Notes under the pieces: generated by a model
What the model was told of the DNA's origin: nothing
Databases searched by the model: none
Seen by the model: only the letters and a program-made list of their open reading frames with translations
Position numbers and translations under genes: made by a program
From: JAIVJN01 sp036732565
GTDB lineage: Bacteria > Acidobacteriota > Vicinamibacteria > Vicinamibacterales > UBA2999
DNA: 8,383 bases
NCBI GenBank assembly: GCA_036732565.1
Contig: DAINCF010000310.1
Location: 1 to 8,383 of the forward strand
Reading direction: 5' to 3'
In this document: positions 1-5,345 of the stretch, in pieces
Layout: each line of letters starts with the position of its first letter
Numbering within the stretch: the first letter of the stretch is position 1

Positions 1-1419
1 CGGCTCGCCGCCGGCGTAGGCGCCTTCATCGCTACGTGTGATCTTCTTCTGCGCCGACAGCCCTTCGAGCACGAAGTCGATAGCGGAGGCCAGCGACGGC
101 GCGGGCGCGTCGGGTGGCACGCCGGCGCGATGCGCCAGCTCGACGAGGCCCGGCACTTGGCGCGCAGACGTCAGCACCGCGGATGCCGAGCTGCTATCGT
201 CCAGGCTGATGGTGCCGCCACCGTCGAACCAATCGATGACGCTGCGGGCGTTGACCTCCGGTAGATACCCCTCGAAGACGTTGGCCACCGCGCTGCGGAT
301 CAGATCGCGCGCAACCTGATCGGCGCCTTTCAGCTCGCCTTCGTACTCCAGCTCAAAGCGCCCGGTCATGGACGGCAGCGCGGCCCTGACATCGGTGATT
401 CTCACCACCGCGTGGGTCTCGGCGTGCCGCCAGGCGCGTCGCTCGGCATTGGAGATCGTCGTTTCCAGCACGGCAATCGGCATGCGCTGGCTGACGCCCG
501 AGCGCTTGTCGATGCGCCGGTCGCCGCGGGCCTGAAACGCGATCTCTTCGATGACCTCGCGCACGAAGGGAGGCACGTCGATGGCGTCGCCGCGGGCGAT
601 CCAGGCTTCCTGCGCCGTGATCTCGGCGGCCTGCGCGCGGCTGGCCAGGTAGTGCGTGCGGATCTCGGCGCCGATGCGATCCTTCAAGGGCGTGATGATC
701 TTGCCGCGCGCCGTATAGTCTTCCGGGTTCGCGGTGAAGACCATCATCACGTCCAGCGGCAAGCGGACGGGGTAGCCCTTAATCTGGACGTCGCCTTCCT
801 GCAGGATGTTGAAGAGGCCGACCTGAATCTTGCCGGCAAGGTCCGGCAGCTCGTTCACCGCGAACAGCCCGCGATTCGCCCGCGGCAGCAGCCCGTAATG
901 CATGGTCAGCTCGCTGCCGAGCTGGAGACCACTGCGGGCGGCTTTGATCGGATCGATATCGCCGATGAGGTCGGCGATCGTGACGTCCGGCGTCGCGAGT
1001 TTCTCGACGAAGCGCGTGTCGCGGGGCACCCACTCGATCGACATCCGATCGCCTTCTTCGGCGACGCGGTTGCGCGCGTAGGCCGAGAGCGGGGCCAGCG
1101 GGTCGTCGTTGATCTCGCTGCCGGGCACAATCGGCATGTAGTCATCGAGCAGCGACGTCAGCGCGCGCAGGATCCGCGACTTCGCCTGCCCGCGCAAGCC
1201 GAGCAGGATGAAGTGGTGCCGCGCCAGGATCGCGTTGACGATCTGTGGAATGACCGTGTCGTCGTAGCCGATGATGCCGGGAAAGAGTGGGGCGTTCGAC
1301 TGCAGCTTGGCGCGGAGGTTGTCGCGGACTTCATCGCGGACGCTACGCCGGCGAATCTCGCCCCGACCGACCGCATCCCTCAGCGCGCCAAGCGTGGTGA
1401 TAGAAGGCGGAGAAGGCAT
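1..1419 (-). CDS. Mg-chelatase/MoxR-like AAA+ ATPase, C-terminus cut by window edge
   Basis: The reverse strand is open from ATG at 1419 to base 1, giving 473 codons without a stop; the C-terminus lies outside the window. The protein reads as an AAA+ ATPase of the magnesium-chelatase subunit I-like group. Visible motifs are a Walker A of the form GLRGQAKS (residues 74-81, K80), a Walker B-like strand GLFAVNELPD (184-193, with N189-E190 in place of the usual D-E), sensor 1 TANPED (around N231), an arginine-finger-like KDR (R246) and a sensor 2-like SGVSQRM (R312). The region after about residue 330 is a helical C-terminal extension. Proteins of this type are often encoded next to a von Willebrand A domain gene and are thought to remodel protein or metal-binding partners; the true substrate is unknown. 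Automatic annotation may call it a chelatase or a sigma-54 activator, but I see no pigment genes and no GAFTGA motif. No strong Shine-Dalgarno precedes the start. The family call is firm, the function is not. Confidence 0.85.
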   Translation of the reverse strand, partial: MPSPPSITTLGALRDAVGRGEIRRRSVRDEVRDNLRAKLQSNAPLFPGIIGYDDTVIPQIVNAILARHHFILLGLRGQAKSRILRALTSLLDDYMPIVPGSEINDDPLAPLSAYARNRVAEEGDRMSIEWVPRDTRFVEKLATPDVTIADLIGDIDPIKAARSGLQLGSELTMHYGLLPRANRGLFAVNELPDLAGKIQVGLFNILQEGDVQIKGYPVRLPLDVMMVFTANPEDYTARGKIITPLKDRIGAEIRTHYLASRAQAAEITAQEAWIARGDAIDVPPFVREVIEEIAFQARGDRRIDKRSGVSQRMPIAVLETTISNAERRAWRHAETHAVVRITDVRAALPSMTGRFELEYEGELKGADQVARDLIRSAVANVFEGYLPEVNARSVIDWFDGGGTISLDDSSSASAVLTSARQVPGLVELAHRAGVPPDAPAPSLASAIDFVLEGLSAQKKITRSDEGAYAGGEP

Positions 1420-1429
1420 GGATCATTGT

Positions 1430-1463
1430 AAGCCCTAAGCCGATGGCTCACGGCTTACGGCTT
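1430..1463. repeat. Hairpin-forming inverted repeat in divergent intergenic gap
   Basis: Arms AAGCCCTAAGCCG (1430-1442) and CGGCTTACGGCTT (1451-1463) pair over 13 positions with a single mismatch and an 8-base loop. The hairpin lies 11 bases upstream of the minus-strand ATPase start and would fall in its 5' leader or promoter. The right arm is also part of the heptad array that starts at 1445. No poly-T run follows on either strand, so it is not an obvious terminator. Confidence 0.6.
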
Positions 1464-1493
1464 GGGGCTTCAGGCGTGCGGCGTGCGGCCCGC
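1445..1493. repeat. Degenerate 7-bp tandem array (GGCTTAC-like), seven units
   Basis: Seven consecutive heptads each begin with GGC: GGCTCAC, GGCTTAC, GGCTTGG, GGCTTCA, GGCGTGC, GGCGTGC and GGCCCGC. The first four share GGCT and the last three drift to GC-rich forms. The array fills most of the gap between the divergent ATPase and phosphodiesterase genes and ends 21 bases before the phosphodiesterase start. Short tandem heptads of this kind are known as intergenic repeats in several bacterial groups. Any regulatory role here is unproven. Confidence 0.6.
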
Positions 1494-1514
1494 GCGCCTG
1501 TGCCATGATTCCTC

Positions 1515-2345
1515 GTGCCTCCGACGCGGCCCACGATCTTCCAATCGTCGCGGCCGCTCGTGTTTGCGCACCGAGGCGGGGCCGCGCGCGGGCCGGAAAA
1601 CACGCTCGCGTCCTGTCAGCAAGGGCTGAAACTCGGCGCCGACGGGCTGGAATGCGACGTGCACCTGTCGCGCGATGGCATCCCGGTGGTCATCCACGAC
1701 GCCACCCTGGAGCGAACGACCAATTTCGCCGGGCCCGTGGCACGCCGAACCGCGGCCGAGTTGGCCGAGGCGGATGCCGCCTTTCACTTCGCCGCCGACG
1801 AGGGCTATCCGCTACGCGGGCAAGGCATTGGCGTGCCCACGCTCGAGGCGCTGCTGCAGCGCTTTCGCGATACGCGGGTGATCATCGAAGCCAAGCACGG
1901 CGGCTTGCCACTGGCCCGCGCGATCGCGTCGGTGATCGCGCGCACCGGCGCCCTCGACCGCGTCTGCGTCGGCTCGTTCCATCGCGGCGCGCTCGACGCC
2001 CTGCGTGCGGTTCAGCCCGACATCCCCACCAGCGCGTCGGAGTGGGAAGTGCGATGGACGCTCTATCGCGCGTGGATACGGTGGCCCGCGACCTCGTCAC
2101 GCCCGCACGTCGCGTTTCAGGTCCCCGAGCGCGCCGGCAACCTCCGCGTGGTCTCGCCCGCGTTCGTCAGACAGGTCCATCGCGAGGGGCGCGTCGTGCA
2201 GGTGTGGGTGGTCGATCGCGCAGCAGACGTTCACCGCCTGCTCGACTGGGCAGTGGATGGCATCATCTCCGATGTGCCGGACGTCGCCGTGAAGGCACGC
2301 GATGAGTGGTTCGCCAACCAGAAGAAGTCCAATGGCGCAGATTGA
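1515..2345 (+). CDS. Glycerophosphodiester phosphodiesterase, GDPD family
   Basis: The 276-residue product has the TIM-barrel signature of glycerophosphodiester phosphodiesterases, which hydrolyse deacylated phospholipids to glycerol-3-phosphate and an alcohol using a divalent metal. Visible motifs are HRGG (H19-R20), PENT (27-30), LECDVHLSRDGIPVVIHD (45-62, with E46, D48 and H61), the IIEAK strand (E125, K127), and the C-terminal VWVVD (230-234) and DGIISDVPD (248-256). These cover the metal ligands and catalytic histidines of the family. Length fits the cytoplasmic UgpQ-like branch, and there is no signal peptide or membrane segment. The start is GTG at 1515: an in-frame TGA at 1506-1508 rules out anything further upstream, and the next in-frame GTG lies almost at the catalytic HRGG. 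No clear Shine-Dalgarno is present. An ATG at 1505 opens a different, overlapping frame without family motifs. The neighbours do not suggest a dedicated glycerol-phosphate operon, so the role is probably general phospholipid turnover or phosphate scavenging. Confidence 0.92.
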   Translation: MPPTRPTIFQSSRPLVFAHRGGAARGPENTLASCQQGLKLGADGLECDVHLSRDGIPVVIHDATLERTTNFAGPVARRTAAELAEADAAFHFAADEGYPLRGQGIGVPTLEALLQRFRDTRVIIEAKHGGLPLARAIASVIARTGALDRVCVGSFHRGALDALRAVQPDIPTSASEWEVRWTLYRAWIRWPATSSRPHVAFQVPERAGNLRVVSPAFVRQVHREGRVVQVWVVDRAADVHRLLDWAVDGIISDVPDVAVKARDEWFANQKKSNGAD

Positions 2346-2350
2346 GGTTG

Positions 2351-2463
2351 GCCGCCGATTTCGCCGATTTCGCCGATTTCATCAAGAGAGCCGCCGATGC
2401 CGCCGATAACAAGAACCTAGGGCTAGTTTGTTGGAACCTGAACTAATCGGCGCAATCGGCGGC
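2351..2463. repeat. Intergenic inverted repeat with 9-bp tandem repeats
   Basis: The gap between the phosphodiesterase and dehydratase genes is almost entirely repeat. Three exact 9-bp units CGCCGATTT lie at 2353-2379, and related GCCGCCGAT motifs follow at 2390-2407. The left arm (2351-2369, starting GCCGCCGATT) is the reverse complement of 2445-2463 (ending CAATCGGCGGC) at 18 of 19 positions, so a long stem with a loop of about 75 bases is possible. The right arm is followed by AAATCTGTGCAAATC (2471-2485), itself an internal repeat of AAATC, which runs to the dehydratase start. This looks like a dispersed non-coding element. There is no terminator-like T run after it. Confidence 0.65.
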
Positions 2464-2487
2464 TGACACCAAATCTGTGCAAATCCT

Positions 2488-3450
2488 ATGAAGCGTCCTT
2501 CTCTTTCCGATGTCTACACGGCCCGTGAACGTATCTCCTCGCGTCTGCGGCCCACGCCGCTGATGCGGCATCCGCTGTTGAACCAGGAGCTTGGGCTCGA
2601 CATCTGGGTGAAGCACGAGAACCACAATCCCACTGGCGCGTTCAAGGTGCGCGGCGGCTTGAATCTCATCAGCGCGCTGCCATCCGACGAACGTGCCCGT
2701 GGCGTCGTGACCGCCAGCACCGGCAACCACGGCCAGTCGATTGCGCTGGCGTGCCAACTGGAGCACGTCCAGTGCACCATCTTCGTGCCCGAGGGCAACA
2801 ACCCCGAGAAGAACGCGGCCATGCGCACGTTTGGCGCGACCGTCGTCGAGGTCGGGCAGGACTTCGACGAAGCCCGTGAGGCCTGCGAACGCGCGGCCGC
2901 CGACACCGGCGCGCGTTATGTGCACTCGGCCAACGAGCCGTTGTTGATTGCCGGCGTTGCCACCTACGCGCTGGAGGTGTTCGAAGCGTTGCCGGATGCC
3001 GACGTCATCCTCGTGCCGATTGGCGGTGGCAGCGGCGCGTGCGGGTTCATCACCGTGAAGAACGGTCTCGGCGCACGCGCGCTCGTGATTGGCGTCGGCG
3101 CCGAAAAAGCCGACACGGTTGCACGAGCGTGGCGCACGGGCGAGCGCCTCGTCGGCGCATCGGCGGCCACCTTTGCCGAGGGCATCGCGACGCGGGTGAC
3201 GTTCGACCTCCCGTTCGGCATCCTGCAAGAGCACCTCGACGACTTCCTGCTGCTCTCGGAAGAGGAGCTCGCCGAAGGCGTGCGCCTGGCGTTGCGGACG
3301 ACGCACAATCTTGCCGAGGGCGCTGGCGCGGCATCGCTCGCGGCGGCCAGCCTTCACCGCGAGCGCTTTCGCGATCGAAAGGTCGTCGCGGTGATGTCCG
3401 GAGGCAACCTGCACACCGAACGGCTACGCTGGATTCTGGACACAGCCTAA
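2488..3450 (+). CDS. PLP-dependent threonine/serine dehydratase-like enzyme (fold type II)
   Basis: The 320-residue protein belongs to the tryptophan-synthase-beta (fold type II) PLP enzymes, closest in appearance to threonine/serine ammonia-lyases, which convert threonine to 2-oxobutanoate or serine to pyruvate. The PLP lysine is K53 in PTGAFKVRGG (48-57). The substrate-carboxylate loop is STGNHGQ (77-83), the phosphate-binding glycine loop is GGGSGACG (179-186), and SGGN (304-307) supplies the usual residue near the pyridine nitrogen. There is no C-terminal ACT domain, so it resembles the short catabolic form rather than feedback-regulated biosynthetic IlvA. The HENHNPTGAFK context and GGGSG loop differ from classical threonine deaminase (ENLQ..GSFK, GGGGL), so the substrate could be threonine, serine, hydroxyaspartate or another hydroxy-amino acid. 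The ATG at 2488 is the natural start, but no Shine-Dalgarno is visible because repeat sequence abuts it. The gene converges on the glycosylase gene downstream. Confidence 0.88.
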   Translation: MKRPSLSDVYTARERISSRLRPTPLMRHPLLNQELGLDIWVKHENHNPTGAFKVRGGLNLISALPSDERARGVVTASTGNHGQSIALACQLEHVQCTIFVPEGNNPEKNAAMRTFGATVVEVGQDFDEAREACERAAADTGARYVHSANEPLLIAGVATYALEVFEALPDADVILVPIGGGSGACGFITVKNGLGARALVIGVGAEKADTVARAWRTGERLVGASAATFAEGIATRVTFDLPFGILQEHLDDFLLLSEEELAEGVRLALRTTHNLAEGAGAASLAAASLHRERFRDRKVVAVMSGGNLHTERLRWILDTA

Positions 3451-3452
3451 CC

Positions 3453-3474
3453 GGGCCGCCCTGAAGGGCGGCCC
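3453..3474. repeat. Perfect 9-bp hairpin just after the dehydratase stop
   Basis: GGGCCGCCC (3453-3461) and GGGCGGCCC (3466-3474) form a perfect stem with a TGAA loop, two bases after the TAA stop. The sequence then continues CCTACGT, so it looks like a diverged member of the GTAGGGGCGG palindrome family seen elsewhere in the window. It could end transcription from the dehydratase or protect the mRNA 3' end. The lack of a following T tract argues against a classical intrinsic terminator. Confidence 0.6.
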
Positions 3475-3503
3475 CTACGTACGCATTCGTAGCCGGATAT
3501 TGC

Positions 3504-3530
3504 GTAGGGGTGGCTCGCGAGCCCCCCTAC
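3504..3530. repeat. Dispersed palindrome, variant copy overlapping the udgB stop codon
   Basis: The sequence starts GTAGGGGTGGCTCG and closes with CGAGCCCCCCTAC. It is fully self-complementary around the central CTCGCGAG apart from one unpaired T at 3511. It is a variant of the perfect palindrome at 5111-5138, with TGGCTCG replacing CGGTTCG. Its right end contributes the TAG stop (3527-3529 on the reverse strand) of the glycosylase gene. With the hairpin at 3453-3474 it occupies the convergent gap and could act as a bidirectional transcript end. Confidence 0.75.
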
Positions 3531-4276
3531 ATCCTCGCCGCGAGCTCCTGCTGCACGATCTGCGAGAATACTTCGTCGTACATCGCTGGGGTCACTTTTC
3601 CGGTGTTCGTGTTCTGCCGCGACGGGTGATAGCACCCGACGAGCACGAGATCGGATCCGGCGATGCGGGCGATTGCGCCGTGCGCGAAGGCTGGCTTGGG
3701 TCGTGCGGTGATCCCTTGCATCGCGAGCAATTGTAGCCAGGCGTGCCACGCGATCTGCCCCAAAGCGACGACGACCCGCAGGTTGGGAAGGACACGAACC
3801 TCGCGTTCCAGGTGCGGCAGGCACGCCGTGATTTCTTCTGGCAACGGCTTGTTGGCCGGCGGCGCGCACCGTACCGCCGCCGCGATGTAGACGCCACGCA
3901 ACTCCAGCCCATCGTCGACGCGTTGGCACGTGTCGATGTTCGCGAAGCTGGCGCGATTGAGCGCGGCGATCAGGAAATCTCCGGAGCCGCCGACGCCGTC
4001 ACCGGTGAAGACGCGGCCGGTACGGTTCGCCCCGTGGGCCGCTGGCGCGAGCCCCAGCACGAGCACCGAGGCATCGGGATCACCAAAGCCGGGGACGGGC
4101 TTGGCCCAGTACGACTGATCGCGGAAGGCCGCCCGCTTCACGCGTGCGACGTTCAGGCAGTAGCCGCGCAGGCGTGCACAGCGCTCGCAGCCGATGATGC
4201 CGGCCCGCACGGCCATCAGCGCGCGTGCGCGTGATGCAGCGCTCGATGTCGGATGTCGTGGTGTCGCTTCCGTCAT
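3527..4276 (-). CDS. udgB: Uracil-DNA glycosylase, family 5 (UdgB type)
   Basis: The 249-residue protein removes deaminated bases (uracil, and in characterised homologues also hypoxanthine and xanthine) from DNA as the first step of base excision repair. Family 5 marks are motif 1 GLAPAAHGANRTGRVFTGDG (75-94), which lacks the polar catalytic residue of classical Ung, and motif 2 GCYHPSRQNTNTG (214-226, H217). Cysteines at C30 and C33 (CERC), C137 and C152 match the four ligands of the 4Fe-4S cluster found in families 4 and 5. Length is normal. ATG at 4276 is the chosen start; the first ~20 residues are poorly conserved in appearance, so M21 is a possible alternative, and no strong Shine-Dalgarno precedes either. 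The gene diverges from the DUF4397-like gene with a 90-base gap and converges on the dehydratase gene. Its stop codon lies inside a dispersed palindromic repeat. Confidence 0.93.
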   Translation of the reverse strand: MTEATPRHPTSSAASRARALMAVRAGIIGCERCARLRGYCLNVARVKRAAFRDQSYWAKPVPGFGDPDASVLVLGLAPAAHGANRTGRVFTGDGVGGSGDFLIAALNRASFANIDTCQRVDDGLELRGVYIAAAVRCAPPANKPLPEEITACLPHLEREVRVLPNLRVVVALGQIAWHAWLQLLAMQGITARPKPAFAHGAIARIAGSDLVLVGCYHPSRQNTNTGKVTPAMYDEVFSQIVQQELAARM

Positions 4277-4353
4277 GGGGCTCGGCGCTTCAACCTTCGT
4301 CGCGGGTCACTGGTCAAACGGCCAGAGCGACCAATCGGTGCCTGCGAAGTGGT

Positions 4354-4358
4354 GGAGG
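4354..4358 (+). promoter_or_regulatory. Strong Shine-Dalgarno GGAGG for the DUF4397-like gene
   Basis: GGAGG lies eight bases before ATG 4367, an ideal spacing. This fixes the start at 4367 rather than at an in-frame ATG at 4253, and places a signal peptide exactly at the N-terminus. It is the clearest ribosome binding site in the window. Confidence 0.8.
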
Positions 4359-4366
4359 CTGACGCC

Positions 4367-5101
4367 ATGGTGACACGTGTGTCCACGATCGTCCTCGCCG
4401 TTCTTGCGACCCTTGTGCTGTCCAGTAGTTCTGCTCTCGCGGCTCTCCCGCGACCTGCCACGATATTCATCGTGCACGGAGTTCCGGGTGAGCACGATGC
4501 GCCGACCGATGTGCTGGTACGCGGCCCGTTCGGTCTGCGCGGCTGCCTGCCGCGACTGACGTTCTCCCACGTCGTTGGCCCTTTCTGGGTGCCGGCGGCC
4601 GACTATACGATCGCGTTCTTTCGGCACACACCGGGGCAACCGTGCAGTGGCGATCCGATCGTTGGACCGCGCCCACTGAGTCTCGAGCCTGGTGAGGACA
4701 CCGCGGTCGCGCTGTACTTGACCGCTGACTCGCAACCGACGTGGGGCAAGTTCGACGTCAACCTCCGGCCCGGCGGTCTCAATCAAGCCCGCGTGAATGT
4801 CTTTCATCTCGCGGCCGCGCCCGAGGTCGACATCCTGATCGCACGGGGCTCGTTCGATCGCTGCGAGGCGCCGCCGTTTCTCACGATTCCTGAAGTCGGT
4901 AACGGCGACTTCGGATCGGTCAGCCTCCGTCCCGGCGAGTACCACGTGGCCATCAAGCCCGCCGGGGAACCGGCGCCGGTGTTGGGCCCGGTCCCGGTGA
5001 CGTTCCTTCCCAATGTGGCATACCTGATCTTCGCGGTGGGCTCGCGAGCGGACGGGACCTTGACGCTCGCTCGGGCTCATACCCTCGTGCAACCGAGATA
5101 G
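4367..5101 (+). CDS. Secreted protein with two DUF4397-like repeats
   Basis: The 244-residue product begins with a typical Sec signal peptide: R4, a hydrophobic stretch at about 8-18, then a small-residue region ending ALA at 23-25, with cleavage likely after A25. The mature part contains two similar beta-rich units. The first opens ATIFIVHGVPG (31-41) with DVLVRG (48-53); the second opens ARVNVFHLAAAPEVDILIARG, split as ARVNVFH (141-147) and VDILIARG (154-161). Each then has a glycine-turn strand pair (VPAADYTIAF, 75-84; LRPGEYHVAI in the second unit). This pattern recalls DUF4397, a domain of exported proteins with no established biochemical function. Three cysteines (60, 93, 166) are present and C60-C93 could form a disulfide. 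There is no lipobox, anchor or sorting signal, so it is probably periplasmic or secreted. The upstream extension to 4253 overlaps the udgB start and is discarded. The domain assignment is by eye and moderate; export is well supported. Confidence 0.75.
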   Translation: MVTRVSTIVLAVLATLVLSSSSALAALPRPATIFIVHGVPGEHDAPTDVLVRGPFGLRGCLPRLTFSHVVGPFWVPAADYTIAFFRHTPGQPCSGDPIVGPRPLSLEPGEDTAVALYLTADSQPTWGKFDVNLRPGGLNQARVNVFHLAAAPEVDILIARGSFDRCEAPPFLTIPEVGNGDFGSVSLRPGEYHVAIKPAGEPAPVLGPVPVTFLPNVAYLIFAVGSRADGTLTLARAHTLVQPR

Positions 5102-5110
5102 CTAGGAGTG

Positions 5111-5138
5111 GTAGGGGCGGTTCGCGAACCGCCCCTAC
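5111..5138. repeat. Perfect 28-bp dispersed palindrome
   Basis: The arm GTAGGGGCGGTTCG (5111-5124) is followed immediately by its exact reverse complement (5125-5138). It lies ten bases after the stop of the DUF4397-like gene. Variant copies are at 3504-3530 and 8035-8058. The element is small, non-coding and could form a strong stem in RNA from either strand. Its repetition in gene ends points to a dispersed REP-like family; no transposase is nearby. Confidence 0.85.
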
Positions 5139-5176
5139 GAAGCTCTCGCCCCCGCCCCTACGAAACCTCTCGCCCC
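5131..5176. repeat. Imperfect tandem duplication of the palindrome's right end
   Basis: The segment 5131-5152 (starting GCCCCTACGAAG and ending CTCTCGCCCC) is repeated at 5154-5176 (starting GCCCCTACGAAA) with a one-base length difference. The duplicated unit begins inside the right arm of the palindrome, so this looks like a partial second copy produced by slippage or by successive insertion. The remainder of the gap up to about 5263 shows nothing else recognisable. Confidence 0.55.
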
Positions 5177-5263
5177 GCGCCAGTCATCTGTACTCCTCAT
5201 CGTTTCGATGTGCGCAACGCGATATCGCCTGCACCTCAGCCACGGTGCAAGGAAGGCGAAGGC

Positions 5264-5293
5264 GTGTCATTTTTCTCGTCGTCAAACTAGAAT
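5264..5293 (+). promoter_or_regulatory. Candidate sigma-70-type promoter for aceE
   Basis: GTGTCA (5264-5269) matches four of six bases of the -35 consensus, and TAGAAT (5288-5293) matches five of six of the -10, with an 18-base spacer. The spacer and -10 are conspicuously AT-richer than the surroundings. A start near 5300 would give a leader of about 45 bases before ATG 5346, with a weak AAAGGT ribosome site at 5329-5334. This is prediction by eye only. Confidence 0.4.
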
Positions 5294-5345
5294 AGTAGGT
5301 TGAGTAGTCGAGCAACGAGATGATGGAGAAAGGTCACTGACGACC

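Noticed and set aside
412..1431. A 339-codon plus-strand frame opposite the ATPase gene.
   Set aside because: The reverse strand encodes clear Walker and sensor motifs over the same bases, while this frame has only low-complexity R/D/A/V-rich sequence.
1505..2305. A 266-codon frame starting at ATG 1505 and overlapping the phosphodiesterase gene.
   Set aside because: It is very arginine-rich and lacks motifs; the frame from GTG 1515 carries the complete GDPD signature.
2443..3414. A 323-codon reverse-strand frame opposite the dehydratase gene.
   Set aside because: It is a shadow frame; the plus strand has all the PLP-enzyme motifs.
3451..3530. Possible CRISPR-like or attachment-site structure from the closely spaced palindromes.
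   Set aside because: There are only two dissimilar hairpins with no regular repeat-spacer pattern, and no integrase or cas gene is present in the window.
4253..4366. N-terminal extension of the DUF4397-like gene to ATG 4253.
   Set aside because: It overlaps the divergent udgB start, is rich in arginine, and would bury the signal peptide; GGAGG at 4354-4358 marks ATG 4367.
5108..5290. A 60-codon frame in the gap before aceE.
   Set aside because: Its first residues are a translation of the palindrome and it has no motif or ribosome site; the region is better explained as repeat plus promoter.
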